Positions 44,727 through 53,486 of a stretch of 58,410 nucleotides of DNA are shown piece by piece. The stretch comes from Candidatus Sulfotelmatobacter sp. (lineage in GTDB: Bacteria; Acidobacteriota; Terriglobia; Terriglobales; Acidobacteriaceae), in assembly GCA_017883385.1 (NCBI GenBank), contig JADGNQ010000021.1:1-58410 (forward strand), read 5' to 3'. Both the position numbers and the translations under genes were made by a program. How positions within the stretch are numbered: the first letter of the stretch is position 1; every line of letters begins with the position of its first letter. The notes under the pieces were generated by a model. That model searched no databases, had not been told where the DNA came from, and was given only the letters and a program-made list of their open reading frames with translations.

Positions 44727-45225
44727 GGTAGAGGCACCTCCGGGCGATAGATTTGAGTGGAATGCACGCGAGAGCCGCTGCCGTTCCTGCCAAGTCTGTG
44801 TCATAACTATTCTCGCGCCCCTCCGGGACTGGCTCATCACCCAATTCACCGACGGCCTGCGCCGTGGGCTGAATTCATTCGCCGCTCTGCGGCTTGGAGC
44901 GCGTCGCCACCGCCACTCTCCGCCGGGCGAATCAATAACAAAACCTGATGGGCACGATAAATAGTTTCGATTTCCGTGAAGCGACCGCGGACGATACAGT
45001 GAGGCGGTCGCGGATTGCGCAGTCCTCGGCTGCGTGCAAGCCGGATTGCGCGCTGGACGACTCGGAGGATGAGAAAGTTCTAGGCCTGGATTCTCTCCCT
45101 GCGCGGAGAAGAGGAATACTATTGGGGAGACGTCGACGTAGAGATTGGCCGGGAGTTTCCTGGGCAGTCAGCGACAAACTACTGGACGGCGGCGTGAACA
45201 ACGCAGAACAGGACTTCGGAATATT
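44727..45225. other. Intergenic region with tri-hairpin element
   Basis: About 500 bp between bglX and glnB. It carries the conserved GCCGTTCCTGC stretch (about 44779) and tri-hairpin copy 3 (44817-44893). A 93-aa frame (44948-45229) overlaps the glnB start as ATGA but has an arginine-rich, low-complexity sequence and no ribosome binding site, so it is not called. CGGATTGCGC occurs twice near 45007-45050. Confidence 0.5.
44817..44893. repeat. Tri-hairpin dispersed element, copy 3
   Basis: Hairpin 1: GCCCC-tcc-GGGAC (44817-44829). Hairpin 2: CCGACGGC-ctgc-GCCGTGGG (44849-44868). Hairpin 3: GCCGC-tct-GCGGC (44881-44893). Starts are 32 and 32 nt apart. Against copy 2, stem 2 has A-T/G-C pair swaps on both arms, which keeps pairing. 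Confidence 0.78.
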
Positions 45226-45564
45226 ATGACGAAGATTGAGGCAGTCATTCAGAACTCAAGGCTGGAAGCGGTGAAAAGTGCGCTGCACGAAATTGGCGTC
45301 GAAGGCATGACAGTAATGGAGGTGCGGGGGCACGGACGACAGAAGGGGCATACGGAGGTTTACCGCGGGCGCGAATACAGCGTGGATCTGATTCCGAAGA
45401 CCAAGCTGGAGATGGTGCTGGCGGACGCGGTGGTGGAGAAGGCAGTGCAGGCCATCCTGGGAGCAGCGCGCACGGGGAAGATCGGAGACGGCAAGATTTT
45501 TCTGTCCCGCGTGGACGAGGCGATCCGCATCCGGAATGACGAGCGCGGGGAAGGCGCATTGTAG
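45226..45564 (+). CDS. glnB: Nitrogen regulatory protein PII
   Basis: The 112-aa PII protein senses 2-oxoglutarate, ATP/ADP and glutamine status. VEGMTVMEVRGHGRQKGHTEVYRGREY includes the T-loop with the uridylylated tyrosine (REY), SVDLIPKTKLEMVLAD follows, and TGKIGDGKIFLSRVDEAIRIRNDERGEGAL is the second signature. ATG 45226 gives the exact family start MTKIEAVI. glnD follows 125 bp downstream. No amtB is present, so it is the glnB rather than glnK type in context. Confidence 0.96.
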   Translation: MTKIEAVIQNSRLEAVKSALHEIGVEGMTVMEVRGHGRQKGHTEVYRGREYSVDLIPKTKLEMVLADAVVEKAVQAILGAARTGKIGDGKIFLSRVDEAIRIRNDERGEGAL

Positions 45565-45689
45565 AGAGTGGTATCCGGCGAGGACAGGACAACATTGTTT
45601 AACGGGACGCGACTGGAAAGCATTTGACAGGCAGTGGCGTAGCAGCCTTCCCCCAGTGAGGCTTGGCGTCACGGGGGTAACTTACTTTC

Positions 45690-48281
45690 ATGATGGCAGC
45701 GTCCTCATTGATCAGCGAACTTCGGGGTTCCCTTAGCGACGAAACGGCGCGCATCCAGCGGGAGTTTGAAGCGACCGGGGATGGGCGCGCGGCTGTGGCG
45801 CAACGCACGCGGCTGGTGGAAGACATTCTCTTACGCCTATGGCGGGATATCGTTTCGCCGGATGAAGCAAAACCTGCCAATTTTTCGCTGGTGGCCACTG
45901 GAGGGTTCGGGCGTGGCTGGCTCTTTCCTTACTCTGACATCGATCTGCTGTTTCTCTTTGGGGACCGCGACGCGGAGCAGGCGTTCAAGGATCCGGTGCG
46001 CCGCTTTTCGCAGGAATTGTGGGACCTGCGTTTGAAGCTGAGTCCGGCTTCGCGGACGCTGAGCGAATGCGACCGGTTCGACGCCAACAACACTGAGTTC
46101 ACCATTTCCCTTCTCGACTGCCGCTATCTGGCTGGTGATCGTGACCTGTTCCGGCGGCTTCATGACAAGTCGATCCCGAAGCTGGTGATGCGGGAATCCA
46201 AGGCCCTGCTGCAGGGTCTGGCGGAGGTCACGCGCGAGCGGCATGGAAAGCATGGGAATACGCTTTTCCACCTGGAGCCGAATTTGAAGGAGGCACCCGG
46301 GGGACTCCGTGATTGCAACGTGGCTTTCTGGCTGGCCCTGATCTCGGCAATGGACAAGCTGCGGGACTGGCCGGATGCGAGTTCACTGCGGGCTCCGGTA
46401 CGGAAACAACTCGAGGCAGCGCTGGATTTCCTGATGTCGGCGCGATGCTTTCTGCACTTCCGGCATGGGCGTGACGACAACACGCTGAGCTGGGAGGCGC
46501 AGGATGCAGCGGCGGCGCAGAGAATTGGGGCTGCGGACTTGGGCCAAATTTCGGCAGCGGACTGGATGCGGATTTACTTCGGTCATGCGCGCGCGGTGGA
46601 ACGGACCGTGACACAACTGCTGGAGGAAATTCCGGAAGCATGGTCGGCGTTGTACCGGCAGGTGCAGAGCTGGCGGTCGCGGCTGACGACGGCGGATTTT
46701 TCCGTGGTGGACGGGCTCATCTTTTTGCAGCAGCCTTCGGCCCTGCAGGATCCCGAGGTGTTGCTGCGGATGTTCCATTTCATGGCGCATCACGGGTTGA
46801 AGTTGAGCGCAACTACGGAGTACCGCATTGAACAGGCGCTTCCAGCGCTGGCGTCGATGCCTCCGCGGGGAGCGGAACTGTGGTTGTACTTGCAGGAGAC
46901 ATTACTGCAGCCGCATGCGGCCGACGCACTGCGCGCCATGCATTCCTTGCGGCTGCTGACGCTGCTGTTGCCGGAGTTGAAGCTCATTGACTCGCTGGTG
47001 GTTCGAGATTTCTATCATCGCTTCACAGTAGATGAGCATTCGTTTCTGGCGATCGACAGCCTGCACCGGTTGAAGCAGTCGAAGTCGGAATGGGACAAGC
47101 GGTACGGAGAACTGCTGGGCGAACTGGAAAATCCGGAATTGCTTTACCTGGCGTTGCTGCTGCACGACACGGGCAAGGGTGTACCGGGCGGCAATCACGT
47201 GGAGGCAGGCCTGGAGATTGCGAACCGCGCGATGGACCGGCTGGATGTGGATCCGAAGGAGCGGGCGGAGGTGTTGTTTTTGATTGGTAGTCACCTGGAG
47301 ATGTCGGCGACATTGCGCCGCGACATTTTCAATCCGGAGACGGTGGCGGCGTTCGCGGGAAAAATAGGAACTCCGGAGCGGTTGAAGATGCTGTGCCTGT
47401 TGACCTATGCCGACATCAAGGCTGTGAATCCGGAGGCGCTGACGCCGTGGAAGGCGGAGAATGTCTGGCAACTCTACATGGGGGCGGAAAACTACCTGAA
47501 CCGCAGTGCCGACCAACGCGTCCATGCGGATGTGAATGACGAGAAACTGGCGCGGCTGCGGTCGTTGGCGCCGGTGACCAGCAGCAAGTTCAAAGGCTTC
47601 CTGGAAGGATTTCCGCAGAGGTATTTACTGGTCCATTCCGCGGAAGAAGTAATGCGGCACATGGGAATGGCGAACGAACTGGGCACAGATCCGGTGCAGG
47701 TAGAACTGAAGCGCGGGCGGCACTGGTATGAGCTGACCATGGTGACGCGGGACCGTCCATTTCTGTTTGCGAAGCTGGCGGGGGTGCTGGCGGCGTGGGG
47801 GATGAACATTGTCAAGGCGAACGCGTTTTCGAATGAGGCGGGGACGGTGGTCGACACGATTCACTTTACGGACCGGTTCCGGACGCTGGAATTGAATCTC
47901 TCGGAGTGGGAGAGGTTCCGGCGTAGCGTCACCGAGGTGTTGCTGGGTGAGGCTGATCTGGAGAAGATGCTGCGTGACCGGCAGCGTTCGGAGAAGGGTA
48001 CGATCGCGAAGGTGAAGGTGGAGACGAAGATTGAGTTCGACGACTCGAGTTCGTCGACGAGCACGCTGGTGCAGGTGATCGCACAGGATCGTCCGCGGCT
48101 GCTGCATCGGATTGCGTCGTGTTTGTCGGATCAGGAGTGCAATATTGAGATCGCTTTGATCGACACCGAGGGGCAGATGGCGATTGATACGTTCTATCTG
48201 ACCTCGAGCGGGAAGAAGCTTAGCGCAGAGCATTGCCGAGGGGTGGAGAAGGCGTTGGTGGAGGAGTTGCGGGGGGAGTAA
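45690..48281 (+). CDS. glnD: [Protein-PII] uridylyltransferase / uridylyl-removing enzyme
   Basis: GlnD attaches UMP to PII at low glutamine and removes it at high glutamine. The 863-aa protein has the nucleotidyltransferase domain with GGFGRGWLFPYSDIDLLFLFG (about 72-92), a central PII-UTase region with GGLRDCNVAFW, an HD phosphodiesterase domain (about 455-580, LLLHDTGKGVPGGNHVEAG) and two C-terminal ACT domains (about 680-765 and 790-860, DRPFLFAKLAGVLAAWGMNIVKAN and DRPRLLHRIASCLSDQECNIEIA) that bind glutamine. It is the cognate modifier of the preceding PII. ATG 45690 or the next ATG at 45693 may be used. Confidence 0.96.
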   Translation: MMAASSLISELRGSLSDETARIQREFEATGDGRAAVAQRTRLVEDILLRLWRDIVSPDEAKPANFSLVATGGFGRGWLFPYSDIDLLFLFGDRDAEQAFKDPVRRFSQELWDLRLKLSPASRTLSECDRFDANNTEFTISLLDCRYLAGDRDLFRRLHDKSIPKLVMRESKALLQGLAEVTRERHGKHGNTLFHLEPNLKEAPGGLRDCNVAFWLALISAMDKLRDWPDASSLRAPVRKQLEAALDFLMSARCFLHFRHGRDDNTLSWEAQDAAAAQRIGAADLGQISAADWMRIYFGHARAVERTVTQLLEEIPEAWSALYRQVQSWRSRLTTADFSVVDGLIFLQQPSALQDPEVLLRMFHFMAHHGLKLSATTEYRIEQALPALASMPPRGAELWLYLQETLLQPHAADALRAMHSLRLLTLLLPELKLIDSLVVRDFYHRFTVDEHSFLAIDSLHRLKQSKSEWDKRYGELLGELENPELLYLALLLHDTGKGVPGGNHVEAGLEIANRAMDRLDVDPKERAEVLFLIGSHLEMSATLRRDIFNPETVAAFAGKIGTPERLKMLCLLTYADIKAVNPEALTPWKAENVWQLYMGAENYLNRSADQRVHADVNDEKLARLRSLAPVTSSKFKGFLEGFPQRYLLVHSAEEVMRHMGMANELGTDPVQVELKRGRHWYELTMVTRDRPFLFAKLAGVLAAWGMNIVKANAFSNEAGTVVDTIHFTDRFRTLELNLSEWERFRRSVTEVLLGEADLEKMLRDRQRSEKGTIAKVKVETKIEFDDSSSSTSTLVQVIAQDRPRLLHRIASCLSDQECNIEIALIDTEGQMAIDTFYLTSSGKKLSAEHCRGVEKALVEELRGE

Positions 48282-48293
48282 GACGAACCGAGT

Positions 48294-48320
48294 GACAGCC
48301 GAAGGCGGCTGTCTCCACAT
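48294..48320. repeat. Palindromic GGACAGCCG-family repeat
   Basis: GACAGCCG-aagg-CGGCTGTC followed by TCCACAT. This is the same end sequence as at 24775-24791. It lies 12 bp after the glnD stop. Confidence 0.8.
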
Positions 48321-48400
48321 GGGTGTTTCCACGAGCGAGCGAGCCACCTCAGAGCCGGAGGCCGGCTGAAAAACCCTGAATTCCGCGCACGATTTCAACC

Positions 48401-48483
48401 GTCCCTGACGGGACGAACGCTCTAACCATCGGGCATACCCGGCGTTGGAAACGCCGGGCTACTGTCAAGCATCCCTACGGGAT
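48401..48483. repeat. Tri-hairpin dispersed element, copy 4 (divergent sequence)
   Basis: Hairpin 1: GTCCC-tgac-GGGAC (48401-48414). Hairpin 2: CCCGGCGTT-gga-AACGCCGGG (48438-48458). Hairpin 3: ATCCC-tac-GGGAT (48471-48483). Starts are 37 and 33 nt apart and hairpin 2 is followed by CT, as in copies 1-3. The stem sequences are different but all pair perfectly. It lies between the convergent glnD and galM genes. Confidence 0.75.
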
Positions 48484-48509
48484 GCCGCGGCATTTCCCTC
48501 CTGCCACCC

Positions 48510-49658
48510 CTACTTTGTCGAGAACTTGAATACCGTCTTCGATTTGAAGGTCTCGCCGGGCTTCAGGATTGTGGTTGGGAAATCCGGATGATTCGGCGAA
48601 TCCGGAAAATGCTGAGTCTCGAGGCAGAGGCCGTAGCGGCGCTTGTAGACGTGGCCTTGCTTTCCGGTGACGGTGCCGTCGAGGAAGTTTCCGGTGTAGA
48701 ACTGAACGCCGGGTTGAGTAGTGGAGACTTCCAAGACGCGGCCGCTGGTGGGCTCATAGACGCGCGCAGCGAGGGTGAGGCCTTCGCCTTTGCGGTTTAG
48801 GACCCAGTTGTGGTCGTAGCCGTGGCCGAGGACCATCTGGTCGTAGGTGTCTTCGATGCGGGCGCCGATTTTCGTGGACGTGGTGAAATCGAAGGGCGTG
48901 GCTTTCACCGGGCGGAGTTCGCCGGTGGGGATGAGGGTTTTATCGACCGGGGTGAAGCGGTCGGCGTTGATCATGATTTCGTGATTCAGGATGTCGCTGG
49001 TGCCCTCTCCGGCCAGATTGAAATAGCTGTGCTGGCTGAGATTGATGGGCGTGGCTTTGTCGGTGGTGGCTTCGTAGTCGATGACCAGCTCGTTGGCGTC
49101 GGTCAGAGTGTAGGTGACTTTGACTTTGAGATTGCCGGGGAATCCTTCTTCACCGTCTTTGCTGAGGTAAGTGAAAGCGACGCTAGTCTTGCCTTTGAGG
49201 GGCTCGCCATCCCAAGCAACTTTATTGAAGGTCTTGTCGATCCCGCCGTGCAGGGTGTTGGGGCCGTCATTCTTGGGCAGATTGTAGGCCTTGCCTTCGA
49301 GGGTGAATGTGCCACCAGCGATGCGGTTGGCGTAGCGGCCGACAATGGCGCCGAGGAACGGAGGATTGGGAATGTAGCCTTCGAGCGCTTCGTGGCCGAG
49401 GACGACATCACCGAGCTGGCCTTTGCGATCAGGGACACGGATAGAAAGGATGATGCCGCCATAATTCATGGCTTTGACTTCGACGCCGTGAGAATTCGTA
49501 AGAGTGTACAAGGTGACGGGCCTCCCGCCCTGCGTGCCGAACGGTTGTTGGTCGACTCCATGGTGTTTTGAAGGAGATGTTTGCGCGAGAGCTAGTCCGC
49601 CGATCGCGAGGCTGAGCAGGAGGGCAGTAAATAGGGTCCTGAGGCGTCTTGGCATCAT
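48510..49658 (-). CDS. galM: Aldose 1-epimerase (galactose mutarotase), exported
   Basis: The 382-aa protein has a signal peptide (about 1-26, LALAQ), then the GalM beta-sandwich: MNYGGIILSIRVPDRKGQ, GAIVGRYANRIAGGTFTLEGK, the catalytic histidine region LHGGIDKTFNKVAW, and LSQHSYFNLAG with the second histidine. The catalytic base glutamate lies in RRYGLCLETQHFPDSPNHPDFP. It interconverts anomers of glucose and galactose, probably in the periplasm. TACACT lies 6 nt upstream of ATG 49658 with no Shine-Dalgarno motif; ATG 49655 is the alternative. It may serve the nearby secreted GH3 enzyme. Confidence 0.94.
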   Translation of the reverse strand: MMPRRLRTLFTALLLSLAIGGLALAQTSPSKHHGVDQQPFGTQGGRPVTLYTLTNSHGVEVKAMNYGGIILSIRVPDRKGQLGDVVLGHEALEGYIPNPPFLGAIVGRYANRIAGGTFTLEGKAYNLPKNDGPNTLHGGIDKTFNKVAWDGEPLKGKTSVAFTYLSKDGEEGFPGNLKVKVTYTLTDANELVIDYEATTDKATPINLSQHSYFNLAGEGTSDILNHEIMINADRFTPVDKTLIPTGELRPVKATPFDFTTSTKIGARIEDTYDQMVLGHGYDHNWVLNRKGEGLTLAARVYEPTSGRVLEVSTTQPGVQFYTGNFLDGTVTGKQGHVYKRRYGLCLETQHFPDSPNHPDFPTTILKPGETFKSKTVFKFSTK

Positions 49659-49664
49659 GGCGGA

Positions 49665-49670
49665 AGTGTA
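49665..49670 (-). promoter_or_regulatory. -10 hexamer TACACT of galM, leaderless arrangement
   Basis: On the minus strand TACACT is followed by 6 nt (TCCGCC) and ATG 49658. No Shine-Dalgarno motif is present. Confidence 0.45.
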
Positions 49671-49832
49671 CTACGGGAAGGGCGATCTTGGCGCGGGGGT
49701 GTATGACTGGCAGTGTGTTCTATTTGCGGCAATTCTGCAGGATGAGATAGCAGCCGTGTTCAGTCGGGAAGAGTTTTCCGTCCAGAGATCGATCATCATT
49801 CGCTTCGACCAGAGTCATCATGATCCCGTTCT

Positions 49833-50375
49833 CTACCTTTGGACGAGTGCGCTTGAATCCACCCGGGAGCGGCACGACTCGCACAGGGTGCTTTCGCGAA
49901 GGTCAATCCACTCGACGGCATGAGACGAGGCCATGACGCAGCGGTAGTCCTGGCAGTGGCGGAGATCGAGCGTGTGGCCTAGCTCGTGAACAGATTCCTT
50001 GAGGAGACGCTGGCCGAGCAGGGCACCGTCTTGGTCAAGGCCGTAGAAATCCTGACGCAGGCGGTGGGAGGAAATGACGGCGCAGGGGCCGCCCATCTGG
50101 GCTTCGCCGAAAACGTATTTCAAGATGGGGATGTAGAGGTCGACATCGGCAACGGCAAGGACGCGCCAGGTCTGCGGTCGGACCAGAGACTGCATGCGCT
50201 GCAGGATTTCAGAGGAATGATACTGCTGACGTTCGGGATGGTAGGCGGGGGCGGGGTCGAGTACTACAGGGAGAACTTCACATCTGACATGAAGACGGTC
50301 AGGAATTGCGGCGCGCAAGTCCTTGAGGAGTGAGACATCCACCTTACCGACCGGAAGCAGATGCAGCAGCTTCAT
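49833..50375 (-). CDS. amzA: Archaemetzincin (M54 metallopeptidase)
   Basis: The 180-aa protein has the archaemetzincin motif: HELGHTLDLRHCQDYRCVM carries the HExxH zinc site, the third histidine and the downstream CxxxxCxM, and CESC lies in the C-terminal tail, giving a second zinc knuckle. The N-terminal LLHLLPVGKVDVSLLKDL and RVLAVADVDLYIPILKYVFGEA are also typical. It is a cytoplasmic zinc peptidase of unknown substrate, more common in archaea and vertebrates than in bacteria. It lies downstream of the sigma-54 activator gene on the same strand, 63 bp away, and may be part of that operon. Confidence 0.9.
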   Translation of the reverse strand: MKLLHLLPVGKVDVSLLKDLRAAIPDRLHVRCEVLPVVLDPAPAYHPERQQYHSSEILQRMQSLVRPQTWRVLAVADVDLYIPILKYVFGEAQMGGPCAVISSHRLRQDFYGLDQDGALLGQRLLKESVHELGHTLDLRHCQDYRCVMASSHAVEWIDLRESTLCESCRSRVDSSALVQR

Positions 50376-50438
50376 TTCAACCAGCTTTAGCCAGGCCTGT
50401 TCAACGAGATTCGTTCAGCGAGCTTTATGCGCAGAACA

Positions 50439-51794
50439 TCACCGAGCCTCGACCGGAGTACGGCTCCAGCCGTAGCGTTTGAGTTTGTGGTGGAGCGTAA
50501 CACGGTCGATGTCGAGGACTTCGGCGGCGCGGCTCTGGTTGCCGCCGCACTCGTCGAGGACCCGCAGGATGTGGGCGCGCTCAATCTCGTCCAGAGACTT
50601 GCCGGCGGAGGCGAGGGCGGGCTGCGTCTTGAAGATGAAGTCCTGCTCGCGTAGTTCGGGTTCCTGGGCCACGACCATGGCACGCTCGACGGCGTTTTCA
50701 AGTTCGCGAACGTTGCCCATCCAGGGCTGCTGCTGCAGCTGATTCATGGCGGCAGGCGAAATCCGCGTGATGTGCTTGCTCATGGCGAGTGCAAACTTGC
50801 GCACGAAATGCTCGACGAGCGGGGGGATGTCCTCGCGGCGGTCGCGCAGCGGAGGCAACTCGATGCGGAAGACATTGAGGCGGTAAAAAAGGTCCGGGCG
50901 GAACGTGCCGTCTTCGATCATGTGTTCGAGATTCTTGTTGGTGGCGGCCACGCAACGGAAATCGACTTTGATAACCTGATTGCCGCCGACGCGGGTGATC
51001 TCGCGCTCCTGGAGCACGCGCAGGAGATCAGTTTGCGTCTTGAGACTGATGTCGCCGATTTCGTCGAGAAATACGGTACCGCCCTCAGCGATTTCGAATT
51101 TGCCCTTCTTGCGGTATTGCGCGCCCGTGAAAGCGCCTTTCTCATGGCCGAAGAGCTCGCTTTCAAGCAAGGTCTCGGTTAGAGCACCGCAGTGGATGAC
51201 GACCAGGGGATGGAAGCGACGTATGCTGGCGGCGTGGATGGCGCGAACCACGAGTTCCTTGCCCGTACCGCTCTCACCAGTAATCAGGACGTTGGCGTCG
51301 GTGGGGCCTACGGTTTCGATGGCTTCGAACACTTTGCGCATGGCTGAGCTCTGCCCTACCAGGTCGCCGGGGTTTGTGGCCGCGGCGACAGTTTCCCGCA
51401 GCTGGATGTTCTCCCTTTCGGCGCGGTGGTGGGCAAGGGCTTTCTTCACGAGATGTGCGATCTCGTCCGGGTCGAGGGGCTTGCTGACGTAGTCGTAGGC
51501 GCCATTCTTCAGGGCGGTGACGGCAGTTTCCACCGAGGCGTAACCGGTCATCATGATGACGATGAGGTTGGGATCCATCTCGTGCAGGCGGCGCTGCAGT
51601 TCGATTCCGTCGGTGCCACGCATTTTGATGTCGAGCAACGCGAGGTCCCACTTGTTTTCGGCCATGCGAGTGAGGGCGTCGCTGGCGCTTTCGGCGGTGC
51701 CGATTTCATAGCCTTCTTCGCGAAACCATTTACCGAGGGAATCGCGGACGCTGAGTTCATCGTCGACGATTAGTAGCTTGCCTTGTGTTTCCAC
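50439..51794 (-). CDS. Sigma-54-dependent response regulator (NtrC/AtoC type)
   Basis: The 451-aa activator has a receiver domain (about 5-120; LIVDDE, phosphoacceptor in LALLDIKM, MTGYAS, SKPLD), an AAA+ sigma-54 interaction domain (about 145-380; Walker A GESGTGKE, GAFTGA loop intact, Walker B GGTVFLDEIGDI, RPDLFYRLNVFRIELPPLRDR) and a Fis-type helix-turn-helix (about 405-445, GGNQSRAAEVLDIDRVTLHHKLKRYGW). The start is GTG 51794 with GGGAGGTG upstream. It lies 6 bp after the sensor kinase and should be its partner, activating sigma-54 promoters. Confidence 0.95.
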   Translation of the reverse strand: METQGKLLIVDDELSVRDSLGKWFREEGYEIGTAESASDALTRMAENKWDLALLDIKMRGTDGIELQRRLHEMDPNLIVIMMTGYASVETAVTALKNGAYDYVSKPLDPDEIAHLVKKALAHHRAERENIQLRETVAAATNPGDLVGQSSAMRKVFEAIETVGPTDANVLITGESGTGKELVVRAIHAASIRRFHPLVVIHCGALTETLLESELFGHEKGAFTGAQYRKKGKFEIAEGGTVFLDEIGDISLKTQTDLLRVLQEREITRVGGNQVIKVDFRCVAATNKNLEHMIEDGTFRPDLFYRLNVFRIELPPLRDRREDIPPLVEHFVRKFALAMSKHITRISPAAMNQLQQQPWMGNVRELENAVERAMVVAQEPELREQDFIFKTQPALASAGKSLDEIERAHILRVLDECGGNQSRAAEVLDIDRVTLHHKLKRYGWSRTPVEAR

Positions 51795-51800
51795 GTTTGA

Positions 51801-53486
51801 TCACCTCCCGCTGGCAGTCGCGGAAATTTCGTTGGCCCGGGACGGCGCGGTTTTTTCGGTACCCGCTTCCGGATCCCAGGGCAGAGTTACGGTAAAGGTG
51901 GTGCCACGGCCGGGCTCGGATTGCACTTCGATGTTTCCGTTGTGGCGCTCAAGAATGCTGTGGCTGATGGCGAGGCCCAACCCGACGCCGCGTCCAGTCT
52001 CTTTGGTGGTGAGGAAGGGCTCAAAGATACGGGGTAGGATTTCGGGAGGAATACCGGCGCCGTCGTCGCGCACCACGATGCAGACTTGGCTGGGCTCACG
52101 GGTGGAGCTGGTCGTGAGCCACAGGTTGCCGCCTTGCGGCATGGCGTCCATGGCATTCATGACCAGCGCGAGGATCACCTGCTCGATCTGGGCGGCGTCG
52201 CAGAGGACCAGGGGCAGATCGGGATCGAGTTGCGGTTGGATTTGGATTCCGGCGAGTTCGAGTTGATGTTGCACAAGGCGCAGGGACCGGTCGATGACCT
52301 GGTTCACGTTGGCGGGCTGCAGGTTCATCGGTGTGGTGCGCGAGAAAGTGAGCAGGTTCTTGACCAGATCGCCGCAGCGGCGGCTCTCGGAGGCGATGAG
52401 ATCGAGGGAGTCCCTGATTTCCTGGCGGTGGCTGCGGCCAGAGTCGTCCCGATCAATCCACTTTCGCAGAAGCTTCGCGTAAGTGAGGATCCCCGAGAGC
52501 GGATTGTTGATCTCATGGGCGAGCACAGCAGCCATCTTGCCGATGGAGGCCATCTTCTCGGTGTGCAGGGCATGCTCGTGGGCCCGTTTGAGTTCGCGGG
52601 TCTTTTGCTCCACGCGCTCCTCGAGTGTGCGGGTCCAAGCAACGTTTTCGCTATGCTCCGACTGGAGTTGGCGACTCATGCCGTTGAAGGAGTGGGCGAG
52701 TTCGCCGATTTCGTCTTTGGACTGCACATCAATCTGGTAGCCCAAGTCACCGGCGGCGAGACGTTCTGTACCGCGTTCGAGCGCCTTCACCGGCCGGCCA
52801 ACGACTTTCCAGACAAAGAACCAGCTTAGGAGAGCAATCAACAGCAAGGCGCAGCCGGTGTAAGCGATCATGCGGTGGCTGCTTTCGGCGAGTTGCACGT
52901 CGGCCTTGGCGAGGGAAAGATTGGTGTCGAGGACGCCGAGGATGTGCTGCTCCGCGGGATGAGCGTGGCAAGCGGCATTGGAGCACGCTGGCTGGTTCTC
53001 GATGGGAGTGATGATGCCGAGGACGCGCGCTCCCCCTGCATTTCGGTAAATGCGGAACCGGTCGGGACGGTTCAGGCGCGCCAGCGGTTGAGACTGGGCG
53101 TGGCACGCGTAGCAGGCTTCGGCGGTCTTATCGACGACATGGTTCTGTTCGGCCGAATCGGTAGTGTAGGTGATTCTGCCTTCCTGATCGAAGATGCGGA
53201 TTTTCTCCATGCCGGGCTCGGCAGCCATGGTCTTGATGGAGTGGTAGAGTCCTTCGCGATCGTTGCGGAGCATGTAATCGGTGGTGCTGTGCTTGATGAC
53301 GTCGCTGACACGTTCCGCACTGAGCAGGGTAGTTTGCTCTAGATGCTGGCGGTGCAGGCGGACGTTGAGATAGCCGAGCAGACCGAAAATCAGCACCATG
53401 GCACCGAGCAACAAAATGTTCAGCTTGGCGCTGAGGGTAAAAGTCAGGCGCAACCAGCGACTGCGAGTTGGTTCAGTCTCCTGCAT
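51801..53486 (-). CDS. Sensor histidine kinase with periplasmic haem-c motifs
   Basis: The 561-aa kinase has a first membrane helix (about 22-42), a periplasmic sensor region, a second helix (about 207-227), HAMP (about 228-280), HisKA with VLAHEINNPLSGILTYAKLL (about 318-340) and HATPase_c (DDGAGIPPEILPRIFEPF, GVGLGLAISHSILERHNG). The sensor region holds CYACH at 125-129, a standard c-type haem site, and CSNAACH at 168-174, a CX4CH variant. It should sense redox potential or a ligand such as NO or O2 through haem. It overlaps the NrfD gene by 14 bp. Confidence 0.9.
   Translation of the reverse strand: MQETEPTRSRWLRLTFTLSAKLNILLLGAMVLIFGLLGYLNVRLHRQHLEQTTLLSAERVSDVIKHSTTDYMLRNDREGLYHSIKTMAAEPGMEKIRIFDQEGRITYTTDSAEQNHVVDKTAEACYACHAQSQPLARLNRPDRFRIYRNAGGARVLGIITPIENQPACSNAACHAHPAEQHILGVLDTNLSLAKADVQLAESSHRMIAYTGCALLLIALLSWFFVWKVVGRPVKALERGTERLAAGDLGYQIDVQSKDEIGELAHSFNGMSRQLQSEHSENVAWTRTLEERVEQKTRELKRAHEHALHTEKMASIGKMAAVLAHEINNPLSGILTYAKLLRKWIDRDDSGRSHRQEIRDSLDLIASESRRCGDLVKNLLTFSRTTPMNLQPANVNQVIDRSLRLVQHQLELAGIQIQPQLDPDLPLVLCDAAQIEQVILALVMNAMDAMPQGGNLWLTTSSTREPSQVCIVVRDDGAGIPPEILPRIFEPFLTTKETGRGVGLGLAISHSILERHNGNIEVQSEPGRGTTFTVTLPWDPEAGTEKTAPSRANEISATASGR

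Noticed and set aside
44948-45229. 93-aa frame overlapping the glnB start as ATGA
   Set aside because: The overlap is suggestive of coupling, but the product is arginine-rich low complexity and the start lacks a ribosome binding site.
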